From Flavobacterium sp. ZT3R18 (GTDB taxonomy: Bacteria > Bacteroidota > Bacteroidia > Flavobacteriales > Flavobacteriaceae): a stretch of 64,000 nucleotides of DNA. The notes under the pieces are model-generated. The model searched no databases. It saw only the letters and a list, made by a program, of their open reading frames with translations, and had not been told where the DNA came from. The position numbers were made by a program, and so were the translations under genes. Where the stretch lies: NCBI RefSeq assembly GCF_007097385.1, contig NZ_VJZS01000005.1:136705-200704 (forward strand), written 5' to 3'. Below, one piece after another: positions 42,861-50,976 of the stretch; within the stretch, counting starts at the first letter, position 1, and the number at the start of each line of letters is the position of its first letter.

Positions 42861-42908
42861 ATTCGAAATACCATTCGTTTCTTTTTAAAAATCAAAAACA
42901 AAAAACAA

Positions 42909-43637
42909 ATGAAAATTGCGCTTTTAGGATACGGAAAAATGGGACAAGTGATCGAAAGAATTGCTTTAGAAAGAGGACATGAAATCGTTTTGAAGAAAGA
43001 CGAATTCAATACGTATGACGGACTTTCTACTGCAGATGTCGCTATTGATTTCAGCGTACCTTCAGCTGCCGTTAGTAATATTTCTAATTGTTTCAACGCC
43101 AATGTACCTGTAGTTTCTGGAACAACTGGCTGGTTGGAACATTATGATGAGATGATTGCACTTTGTAAAGCTAAAAATGGTGGTTTTATCTCCAGTTCAA
43201 ACTTTAGTTTAGGAGTCAATTTATTCTTTGAATTCAACGAATATTTAGCCAAAATCATGTCTAAATTTGATCATTACAAAGTGGATATGGAAGAAATTCA
43301 TCACGATCAAAAACTAGACGCACCAAGTGGAACAGCAATTTCATTAGCCAAAGGTGTTATTGAAAACAGTCATTATACCAATTGGACATTAGACAATCCC
43401 AAAGAAAACGACCCGAGCGACAGCGAACAGGCGAAGCAAATTCACATTGAAGCCATTAGAACAGGAACAGTTCCCGGAACTCATACCGTAACCTATAACT
43501 CTGAAGTGGATGCTATCGAAATAAAACACACCGCCCATAATCGTGAAGGTTTTGCCTTAGGTGCCGTAATTGCCGCCGAATGGCTGGCTGGAAAACACGG
43601 TGTCTTTACGATGAAAGATGTATTAGGCTTAAATTAA
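42909..43637 (+). CDS. dapB: 4-hydroxy-tetrahydrodipicolinate reductase
   Basis: This 242-residue NAD(P)H enzyme of lysine and diaminopimelate synthesis has GYGKMGQ (7-13), the central GTTGW (about 76-80), EIHHDQKLDAPSGTA (about 132-146) and HTAHNREGFALGA near the end. The length is normal. It is 48 bases after the DUF5683 gene and is probably in the parAB unit. Confidence 0.96.
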   Translation: MKIALLGYGKMGQVIERIALERGHEIVLKKDEFNTYDGLSTADVAIDFSVPSAAVSNISNCFNANVPVVSGTTGWLEHYDEMIALCKAKNGGFISSSNFSLGVNLFFEFNEYLAKIMSKFDHYKVDMEEIHHDQKLDAPSGTAISLAKGVIENSHYTNWTLDNPKENDPSDSEQAKQIHIEAIRTGTVPGTHTVTYNSEVDAIEIKHTAHNREGFALGAVIAAEWLAGKHGVFTMKDVLGLN

Positions 43638-43742
43638 AGTCAAATTCCAAAAAAGGAAATAAAATTAAATTTTAACCCTGAGCTAAGCCGAAGAGCCAAA
43701 ATCCAAATTAGGGAAAAATTAAATTCAAAATAAAAATCCCGT

Positions 43743-43770
43743 CCCGATAATTATCGGGAGCTATCGGGAC
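43743..43770. repeat. degenerate CCCGATA-ATTATCGGG palindromes
   Basis: CCCGATAATTATCGGG is followed by AGCTATCGGGAC, so two variants of the 16-base palindrome lie side by side between dapB and the first signal peptidase gene. Confidence 0.6.
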
Positions 43771-43790
43771 TAAAATCCAATTAGAAAATA

Positions 43791-43828
43791 GTCTAAAATC
43801 TAAATTCTAAAATCTAAATTCTAAAATC
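43791..43828 (+). repeat. tandem AAAATCTA/AAATTCTA leader of lepB
   Basis: Four copies of an 8-base unit TCTAAAAT/TCTAAATT end directly at the ATG of the first signal peptidase gene. Confidence 0.7.
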
Positions 43829-45382
43829 ATGACACTATCTCTTTGGTTTATATTTTTCTTAGCCGTTCAAGCTATTCATTTCTTAGGAACTTGGAAATTG
43901 TACGAAAGTGCTGGAAGAAAACGTTGGGAAGCTGCAATTCCAGTTTACAATGCAATTGTTTTAATGAAAATAATCGGACGACCAACTTGGTGGACGATTT
44001 TGTTTTTTATTCCTATTATCAACCTTATCATGTTTCCGGTTATTTGGGTAGAGACTATTCGTAGTTTTGGTAAAAAATCTTTTATAGACACATTGCTTGT
44101 GATTGGAACTTTAGGATTTTATATTTTTTATCTTAATTATACCCAGACTTTAACGTATGAACCGGATAGAAATTTAAGTCCAGACCATAAAGCCGCAGAT
44201 ACTGTTAGCTCTTTACTTTTTGCAGTGATTGTAGCTACTATTGTTCATACCTATTTGATTCAACCGTATACGATTCCAACCTCGTCATTAGAAAAATCCT
44301 TATTGGTTGGAGACTTTTTATTTGTAAGCAAGATGAATTATGGAGCAAGAGTTCCTATGACAACTGTGGCAATGCCAATGGTACACGATACCATTCCTAT
44401 GACCAAACAAAAATCATATTTGACTTGGCCTCAATTGCCTTATTTTAGACTTCCAGGTTTGCAAACTATTAATCGCACCGATATTGTCGTTTTTAACTGG
44501 CCAGCTGATACCGTTTTCAAATTCAGAGACCGATCTGGACTTAGAGTTGACAAACCTATTGACAAAAAATCAAATTATGTAAAACGTTGCGTTGGGATTC
44601 CTGGAGACAGCCTATCAATAAAAGACGGGTTAGTGTACATTAATGGAAAAGAATTGATTTTGCCGGAGCGTGCAAAACCACAGTTCTCTTATAATATAGC
44701 TTTGAATGGCAAAACTCCTATTGATTTTGAATACCTATTCAAAGATATGGACGTTACCGATGGAGCAGGATTTATTAACGAGTCAAGAGACACCCTTTTT
44801 GCAAGTGCCTTAACTGCCGCTGGAGCCGAAAGATTAAGGAATGTTCCTGGAATCACTTCAGTAAATAGAATTATTTCTAAAGAGGTAGAGGACGGTATTT
44901 TTCCGCATATTCACAAATGGAACCGTGATAATTTTGGTCCAATTTATATTCCACAGAAAGGAAAAACAGTCGCTTTAACAACCGAAACATTGCCTTTCTA
45001 CAAAACCATCATTACCGATTACGAGAAAAAAGATCTGAAAGTAAATGGCAATGAGATTCGAATTGACGGTAAAGTTGCCACAACCTATACCTTCGATCAA
45101 AACTATTATTGGATGATGGGAGACAATCGTCACAACTCTGAAGACAGCCGTTATTGGGGCTATGTTCCAGAAAATCACATCGTAGGAAAACCAATCTTCA
45201 TTTGGATGAGCTGGAATACCAATGGTAAAGGTTTAGGGAAAGTTCGTTGGGAAAGAGTATTTACCACCGTTAGCGGAGAAGGACAACCACAACCGTACTT
45301 TAAATTTTTCTTGATTGCTCTTGCAGCCTTTTTTGTTGGTGAGTATTTTTGGAAAAAAAGAAAAGAGAAAAAAGAATTATAA
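43829..45382 (+). CDS. lepB: type I signal peptidase, first tandem copy
   Basis: This 517-residue membrane protease removes signal peptides. An N-terminal DUF5684-like domain of three or four TM helices (about 1-105, [20 protein letters not shown]) precedes the SPase I domain. The Ser-Lys dyad is S153 (TSSLEKSLL, with Leu where most have Met) and K252 ([13 protein letters not shown]). A large insertion follows, and the box E motif is [22 protein letters not shown] (about 424-445), with a C-terminal TM helix. It is followed after 12 bases by a paralogue. Confidence 0.93.
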   Translation: MTLSLWFIFFLAVQAIHFLGTWKLYESAGRKRWEAAIPVYNAIVLMKIIGRPTWWTILFFIPIINLIMFPVIWVETIRSFGKKSFIDTLLVIGTLGFYIFYLNYTQTLTYEPDRNLSPDHKAADTVSSLLFAVIVATIVHTYLIQPYTIPTSSLEKSLLVGDFLFVSKMNYGARVPMTTVAMPMVHDTIPMTKQKSYLTWPQLPYFRLPGLQTINRTDIVVFNWPADTVFKFRDRSGLRVDKPIDKKSNYVKRCVGIPGDSLSIKDGLVYINGKELILPERAKPQFSYNIALNGKTPIDFEYLFKDMDVTDGAGFINESRDTLFASALTAAGAERLRNVPGITSVNRIISKEVEDGIFPHIHKWNRDNFGPIYIPQKGKTVALTTETLPFYKTIITDYEKKDLKVNGNEIRIDGKVATTYTFDQNYYWMMGDNRHNSEDSRYWGYVPENHIVGKPIFIWMSWNTNGKGLGKVRWERVFTTVSGEGQPQPYFKFFLIALAAFFVGEYFWKKRKEKKEL

Positions 45383-45394
45383 AAAAAGTAGATT

Positions 45395-47008
45395 ATGTCA
45401 CTATACCAATGGTTTATTTTTTTTATAATTATTCAAATTGTCCACTTTTTAGGAACATGGAAATTATATGAAATTGCAGGAAGAAAACGCTGGGAAGCTG
45501 TAATTCCAGTTTACAATGCAATTGTTTTAATGAAGATCATTGGTAGACCTACTTGGTGGACTATACTGCTTTTTATCCCAATCATCAACCTGATTATGTT
45601 TCCTGTTATTTGGGTTGAAACATTACGAAGCTTTGGGAAAAATTCAAGTTTAGATACTTTTTTGGTCATTATTACTTTGGGTTTTTATATTTATTACATT
45701 AATTATACGCAAAAATTAAATTACAAAGCAGAGAGAAACTTAACCCCAGAGAATAAAACTTCTGACACCATTAGTTCCTTACTTTTTGCTATAATTGTTG
45801 CTACTTTGGTTCACACCTATATTATACAGCCCTTTACGATTCCGTCTTCTTCATTAGAAAAAACATTGTACGTTGGCGATTTTTTATTTGTGAGTAAATT
45901 AAATTTTGGAGCAAGAACTCCTATGACAGCAATTGCGCTACCTATGGTGCATGATTCAATTCCGTTTTTAGGGGTAAAGTCATACCTATTCAATGATGAT
46001 ATTACGAAAAAGGAAACTTCACTTTTAAACAAGTTTCAATTACCCTATTTTAGATTCCCTTCGTTTGAAACGATTAAACGCAATGAAATTGTAGTCTTTA
46101 ATCAACCCGCGGATACTTTATTGGATATGGATAATTTTAAACCAACAAGAAATTATTACAAACCGATTGACAAAAAAACAAATTTAGTAAAACGCTGTGT
46201 TGCTATACCTGGAGATTCTTTGGAGATTCGTGAAGGAAACATTTACATCAATGGAAAACCGAGCAAATTGCCAGAAAGTGCAAAACTTCAATATAACTTT
46301 TTTGTAAATACTCAAGGTACTAGTATGGATCAGAGTTCCCTAGTACACATGTATGGCGCTAGAGATGGTTTGAAGGACGGCAATGGAGATTTTGCATTGA
46401 CCAATAACGGAGAATATGTATTGACATTAACCGACAACGAAGCAAGCAGAATAGCGAATAATCCAGTGGTTAAAGGCGTCAAAAAATATTTACTTCCAAA
46501 GGGAGAAGATGGAGATGTATTTCCTCACATCCATTCGTTAGGATGGAACATAGACAATTTTGGACCTATTTATATTCCAAAAAAAGGAGAGACAATTAAA
46601 TTAGACAAAAAAACACTTCCATTTTATAAACGCATCATACAGGAATACGAAAAAAACACATTACTGGTTAACGGTGACAAAATTATAATAAACGGAAAAC
46701 CAGTTAGCACCTATACTTTTAAACAAGATTATTATTGGATGATGGGAGACAATCGCCAAAACTCTTTAGACGCAAGATTTTGGGGATATGTTCCTTTTGA
46801 TCATGTGGTTGGCAAGCCAGTATTCATTTGGTTTAGTTGGGATAAGGATGGGAAAGGAATTCAGAAAGTAAGATGGAATCGAGTTTTCTCTTTCGTAAAT
46901 GAAAATGGAGAGCCTAAATCTTATTTAATTCATTTCTTAATTGCTCTTGTAGCCTTTTTTGTTGGCGACTATTTTTGGAAAAAAAGAAAAGAGAGAAAAA
47001 AAGTTTAG
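45395..47008 (+). CDS. lepB: type I signal peptidase, second tandem copy
   Basis: This 537-residue paralogue of the preceding gene has the same order: DUF5684-like N-terminal TM domain (about 1-105), S153 in SSSLEKTLYVGD, K266 in LVKRCVAIPGDSL, a longer insertion, and the [22 protein letters not shown] box E. A tandem duplication, with conserved N-terminus but diverged catalytic insertion, suggests division of substrates. A 24-bp hairpin follows the stop. Confidence 0.93.
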   Translation: MSLYQWFIFFIIIQIVHFLGTWKLYEIAGRKRWEAVIPVYNAIVLMKIIGRPTWWTILLFIPIINLIMFPVIWVETLRSFGKNSSLDTFLVIITLGFYIYYINYTQKLNYKAERNLTPENKTSDTISSLLFAIIVATLVHTYIIQPFTIPSSSLEKTLYVGDFLFVSKLNFGARTPMTAIALPMVHDSIPFLGVKSYLFNDDITKKETSLLNKFQLPYFRFPSFETIKRNEIVVFNQPADTLLDMDNFKPTRNYYKPIDKKTNLVKRCVAIPGDSLEIREGNIYINGKPSKLPESAKLQYNFFVNTQGTSMDQSSLVHMYGARDGLKDGNGDFALTNNGEYVLTLTDNEASRIANNPVVKGVKKYLLPKGEDGDVFPHIHSLGWNIDNFGPIYIPKKGETIKLDKKTLPFYKRIIQEYEKNTLLVNGDKIIINGKPVSTYTFKQDYYWMMGDNRQNSLDARFWGYVPFDHVVGKPVFIWFSWDKDGKGIQKVRWNRVFSFVNENGEPKSYLIHFLIALVAFFVGDYFWKKRKERKKV

Positions 47009-47010
47009 AA

Positions 47011-47066
47011 GGTTATATCGTTTAGAAGGTTTAGGTTTTTAGCTAAACCTTCTAAACGATATAACC
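47011..47066 (+). repeat. 24-bp perfect hairpin between lepB and the WbqC-like gene
   Basis: Positions 47011-47034 and 47043-47066 are exact reverse complements (core GTTTAGAAGGTTTAG) with an 8-base loop. No T run follows, so it is not a standard terminator. It could be an RNA processing or stability hairpin, or a mobile palindrome. Confidence 0.75.
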
Positions 47067-47091
47067 TCATAACCTCAAAACCTTAAAAACA

Positions 47092-47715
47092 ATGAATATT
47101 CTACTACATCCCTCCTATTTCCCTTCCATAAGTCATTTTGCGGCTATGGCTCAATCCGACAGTATTACGTTTGAAATGGAGGATAATTTTCAGAAACAAA
47201 CCAATCGCAATAGAACTTATATTTATAGTCCAAACGGAATTCAATTATTAAACATCCCAATAAAACATTCTAATTTAAGCCATCAGAAGACCAAAGACAT
47301 AAAAATTGAGTCTGAGTTTGATTGGCAGAAACAGCATTTCAAATCGCTGGAAGCAGCTTATAGAAGTTCCCCTTTCTTCGAGTTTTTTGAAGATGATTTA
47401 CTTCCCATTTTTCAAAAAAAACATACTTTTTTGATGGATCTCAATTTTAAAACTTTAGAGGTACTGTCAAAATGTTTGCGAATGAAAATAGAATTTAGCA
47501 CCACAACCGAATATTTCCATGAAATAGATCCTAAAATAGTTACTGATTTTCGGTATTTAATAAATGGAAAAAAAGATGGTTCAGTTTTTGAAAACTACAC
47601 TCAAGTTTTTGATGACAAACACGGATTTATAAATAATCTAAGTGTCTTAGATTTATTATTCAATGAAGGGAAATATGCTATGGATTATTTGAAAAGTCAA
47701 GTGCTGATTCGATAA
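47092..47715 (+). CDS. WbqC-like family protein
   Basis: This 207-residue protein starts MNILLHPSYFPSISHFAAM and has NRTYIYSPNGIQLLNIPI (about 39-56), WQKQHFKSLEAAYRSSPFFEFF (about 79-100) and FETYTQVFDDKHGF-like end, the WbqC pattern. WbqC-like proteins are found in O-antigen clusters and elsewhere; the activity is unproven. It follows the lepB pair and may be in one transcript across the hairpin. Confidence 0.85.
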   Translation: MNILLHPSYFPSISHFAAMAQSDSITFEMEDNFQKQTNRNRTYIYSPNGIQLLNIPIKHSNLSHQKTKDIKIESEFDWQKQHFKSLEAAYRSSPFFEFFEDDLLPIFQKKHTFLMDLNFKTLEVLSKCLRMKIEFSTTTEYFHEIDPKIVTDFRYLINGKKDGSVFENYTQVFDDKHGFINNLSVLDLLFNEGKYAMDYLKSQVLIR

Positions 47716-47776
47716 ACCTCCAAGTTTCTTAGAAGAAGATACAAATTTAAGCTTCCTACACTAATTGTGTGCTTTA

Positions 47777-47850
47777 TTTGTCATTCCGACGAAGGAGGAA
47801 TCACATTTGCTCACGTTATGTGATTTCTCCCAAAAGGTCGAAATGACAAA
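47777..47850. repeat. GTCATTTCGACGAAGGAG inverted repeat, imperfect copy
   Basis: Left TTTGTCATTCCGACGAAGG and right GGTCGAAATGACAAA arms are complementary except for a few changes, with ATCACA/TGTGAT in the inner part. It is the same family as 62267-62338. Confidence 0.7.
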
Positions 47851-47947
47851 TACTCCTTATTGCTATTCTAGTAAATTTAACGTCAAAATAATATTAATTG
47901 CCGTAATGGTTATTTTTTTACTTTTTATAAAGGAATAAGTACAAAAA

Positions 47948-48994
47948 CTATTTCATAGACAATTTAGCCATAATAGGATAATGATCCGAGTTTTGGAATT
48001 CTGGAAAACTCTCAAATTGTTTGACTTCCATACTTTCATCGGCAAAAATATAATCAATTCTGGCGGGATAGTACTTGAATTTATAAGTGGCTCCAAAGCC
48101 TTTTCCAGCTTCTTCGAAACTGTCTTTTAGTTTTCCTTTTATATTGCGATACACATACGAAAAAGCACTGTTATTCATATCACCACAGATGATAATAGGG
48201 TATTTACATTCCTTTTCATGCTCTTTAAAAATAGCCGCTTGCTCCTGCTGTTGCTTGAATGCTTTACTGATTCGAATAAAAAGAGACTTTGATTTTTGTT
48301 GGTCAATAACATCAATGTTCTCCGCTATTTCATCTACATCAGGAGAAATTTTTATGGACTGCAAATGCATATTATACACCCTTACAATGTCTTTTCCTTT
48401 TTTAATATCTGCAAAAACAACATTATTGTTCGAATTTGGAAATACAATATTTCCTTGATCGATAATAGGAAACTTTGAAAATATCGCTTGACCCGTTTTT
48501 ATTTGCTTTCCTTCCATCAAAACATACTTATAACGGTAGACTTTCAAATCAATATTAGCCGAATTTGAAAACTCTTGAATACACAATATATCAGGGTTCT
48601 CCTCATTTATAAATTTTAAGATTACTTCCGGAATATCATCACGATCCAACCATTTGAACACATTAAACAATCTCACGTTATAACTCATAACCGTAAAATC
48701 TTTATCGTTTTCTTGAAATTCCTTGGCAGAGAACTTATAAAACTTATTAAAAAAGGTAATCCCTATCAAGAGGACCAAACCCGATAATATCATTCGCTTC
48801 TTAAACTGAATGGCCCAATAGAGAAAAAACAGTCCATTCAACAAAAAAAACAAAGGCATAAACAATGTAAATACCGACAATAACGGGAAGATTTTTGGCG
48901 CTAAAAACGGAAGCAAATAAGCACTGAATGTTAGCGCAATAAGCACTAAATTCAAGACAAACATTCCTTTATTAAACCATGAAAGGTTCTTCAT
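47948..48994 (-). CDS. membrane-anchored endonuclease/exonuclease/phosphatase-family protein
   Basis: From ATG 48994 the protein has 348 residues. Two or three N-terminal TM helices (about 10-90) are followed by an EEP domain: MSYNVRLFNVF (about 104), the catalytic Glu in ILCIQEFSN (about 136-144), ICGDMNNSAFSYVYR (about 268-282), IDYIFAD and SDHYPI at the end. Family members cleave phosphodiesters of nucleic acids, lipids or sugars. Substrate unknown. A TTG upstream is a less likely start. Confidence 0.9.
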   Translation of the reverse strand: MKNLSWFNKGMFVLNLVLIALTFSAYLLPFLAPKIFPLLSVFTLFMPLFFLLNGLFFLYWAIQFKKRMILSGLVLLIGITFFNKFYKFSAKEFQENDKDFTVMSYNVRLFNVFKWLDRDDIPEVILKFINEENPDILCIQEFSNSANIDLKVYRYKYVLMEGKQIKTGQAIFSKFPIIDQGNIVFPNSNNNVVFADIKKGKDIVRVYNMHLQSIKISPDVDEIAENIDVIDQQKSKSLFIRISKAFKQQQEQAAIFKEHEKECKYPIIICGDMNNSAFSYVYRNIKGKLKDSFEEAGKGFGATYKFKYYPARIDYIFADESMEVKQFESFPEFQNSDHYPIMAKLSMK

Positions 48995-49056
48995 TATCAA
49001 TAAATTTCAAACTTTATTATTACAAAGTTTACGTTAATCAATTAAATTATTCGTAA

Positions 49057-49247
49057 CCATTCAGTCCCGATAGCTATCGGGAGTGAATAGCCTTTAGCAA
49101 TTAGCTAAGAATCGTAGTTTATAGCATAAATGCATTTAGAAATTTGTGCAAAAAAAAAAACAAATAGCTTTTAATGATGAATGCTTCTTCTTTAGAATAC
49201 ACAAAAGCTAATCACTCTTTACTAATTACTAAGAGCTGAATAACTAC
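49057..49247 (-). repeat. dispersed palindromic repeat, family D copy 2
   Basis: This 191-bp stretch is the inverted homologue of 5548-5726. It differs at one end, where AATTA of copy 1 is replaced by the CCCGATAGCTATCGGG palindrome (49066-49081). It lies between the divergent EEP gene start and the end of the rhomboid gene. Confidence 0.75.
49066..49081. repeat. CCCGATAGCTATCGGG palindrome
   Basis: The third exact copy of the 16-base palindrome, embedded in the family D repeat. Confidence 0.8.
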
Positions 49248-49268
49248 AATTATTCAAATAAAAATACG

Positions 49269-50129
49269 CTATTTTCCGGCTTGAAACAAAAATTCTTTTT
49301 CTTCTTTATTCAAGCTATCATACCCAGATTGGCTAATTTTATCCAAAATCTCATCAATTTGTTGTTGTTTTTTGTCTTTTACCACAATTTTTGAAGTTGA
49401 TTTTTCGACTGGTTTTTTGTAATTTTTATGCACTTTTTTGAAGGGTGTTGCTGGTTTTTTAAAGAGATTAGTAAAAAAATCTAAAACAGCACTCACTATT
49501 TTACTCAAATCAATTCCGTTTTGAAGTAATTTAACAAAAACAAAACCGAAAAAAGCACCCGCTAAATGGGAAATATGCCCTCCTGAGTTCTCTACTCGAA
49601 ATTGCATTAAATCCAGAATAAGGATCACAGCGGTAATATGCCATAATTTCACATTCCCAATAAGCAACAATCTCACATTCATTAAAGGACTATAGGTTGT
49701 GACAGCAACTAAAATCGCCATTATTGCCGCCGAAGCTCCCACTACAGCACCACTTAAATGCATTAGATTAAAGCCTAAAGTAAAAATTAATCCCGCAAAA
49801 ATGGCGCTTAAAATATACAAACCTAAATATTGCTTTGGATTAAAAAACGTCAAAAACAAGGAGCTGGCAAAATTCAGCACCATCATGTTAAAAAACAAAT
49901 GCAAAAATCCATCATGAAAAAAAGCATAAGATATAAATGTCCAAGGTTTTAAAGTGAATACAGCTGGTTCTGATGATAATGCAATCCAATTTGGAAAATT
50001 GAAAGCACCCACCTTAAATTGATAAAAAAACACCAGAGAAATCAGAAAACAACCTATATTCCAATAGATCATTTTTTGGGCAATTCCACCTAATTTATAT
50101 TGTAATTTTAAATCGTCTATGATACCCAT
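49269..50129 (-). CDS. rhomboid-family intramembrane serine protease
   Basis: This 286-residue protein has six TM helices and the rhomboid motifs HLFFNM (H77, N81), GASAAIMAIL with nucleophile S133, and HISHLAGAFFG with H188. A C-terminal basic, low-complexity tail (about 215-286) with KKPATPFKKVHKNYKKP is cytosolic. It is the third gene after mutL and a second rhomboid; a TTTAGATT repeat precedes its ATG. Confidence 0.93.
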   Translation of the reverse strand: MGIIDDLKLQYKLGGIAQKMIYWNIGCFLISLVFFYQFKVGAFNFPNWIALSSEPAVFTLKPWTFISYAFFHDGFLHLFFNMMVLNFASSLFLTFFNPKQYLGLYILSAIFAGLIFTLGFNLMHLSGAVVGASAAIMAILVAVTTYSPLMNVRLLLIGNVKLWHITAVILILDLMQFRVENSGGHISHLAGAFFGFVFVKLLQNGIDLSKIVSAVLDFFTNLFKKPATPFKKVHKNYKKPVEKSTSKIVVKDKKQQQIDEILDKISQSGYDSLNKEEKEFLFQAGK

Positions 50130-50130
50130 T

Positions 50131-50160
50131 TTAGATTTTAGATTTTAGATTTTAGATTTT
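50131..50160. repeat. tandem TTTAGATT repeat in the rhomboid leader
   Basis: Three to four 8-base units start directly upstream of the rhomboid ATG at 50129. Confidence 0.65.
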
Positions 50161-50217
50161 GACTAAAAATTTAGCAGCAATGACTGCAAACTGCTACTGC
50201 CAACTGAACACTACTTA

Positions 50218-50976
50218 TTAGTTCCAACGATTACTGTTAAATTGGGTTTTCTTCCAATACCACATCATCAAAAAGCCAACCAGTGCACCTCCAAGATGGG
50301 CAAAATGAGCAATTCCGCTTGAACCACCAAAAAGAGAACCTCCAGAAACACCCAAATATAAATCAATTAATAATAATACAGGTACAAAATATTTTGCTTT
50401 TACAGGTATTGGAATAAACATCAATGCCAATTCAGCATTTGGAAACATGAAAGCAAAAGCTACTAGCAAGCCATAAATGGCACCAGAAGCCCCTACAACA
50501 TTCCCTAAATAAGCTCCCATAAAAGACTGAAAGTCCGAAGCTGTTAAAACTTCTTGCCATCTGGTGTCAAACTTCCCTTCACTTAGTACTTTTAATATTT
50601 CAACCTTTTGGTACCCATTGGCTACTAAGGTATTGATTCCATTTTCAAAAAAATAATAATTCACCCCGGTATGCAATAACGCTGCTCCTAATCCGCAGGA
50701 AATATAAAAGAACACAAACTTTTTGCCTCCCCAAAAATGCTCCAATGCAGATCCAAAAGAATACAGAGCAAACATATTGAAAGCAATATGCATAATATTA
50801 GGCAATGGTGCATGCATAAACATGTGCGTGAAGATTTGCCAAAAATGAAAATCTGGACTTTCAAAAAAATACATGGAAAGCAATTTATAGGCCGGCTCTC
50901 CAACGATCATAGAGCCAATAAAAAACAACACATTTATTATTAACAACTGCTTTACTGTAGGCGTAATATTCATCAT
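50218..50976 (-). CDS. rhomboid-family intramembrane serine protease
   Basis: This 252-residue protein has the rhomboid core: HMFMHAPLPNIMHIAFNM (H63, N67), GASGAIYGLLVAF with S164, and IAHFAHLGGALVGF with H227. A long loop between TM helices 2 and 3 (about 108-150) is unusual in length. It overlaps mutL by four bases. The second rhomboid lies 88 bases downstream, so the three genes probably form an operon. Confidence 0.93.
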   Translation of the reverse strand: MMNITPTVKQLLIINVLFFIGSMIVGEPAYKLLSMYFFESPDFHFWQIFTHMFMHAPLPNIMHIAFNMFALYSFGSALEHFWGGKKFVFFYISCGLGAALLHTGVNYYFFENGINTLVANGYQKVEILKVLSEGKFDTRWQEVLTASDFQSFMGAYLGNVVGASGAIYGLLVAFAFMFPNAELALMFIPIPVKAKYFVPVLLLIDLYLGVSGGSLFGGSSGIAHFAHLGGALVGFLMMWYWKKTQFNSNRWN

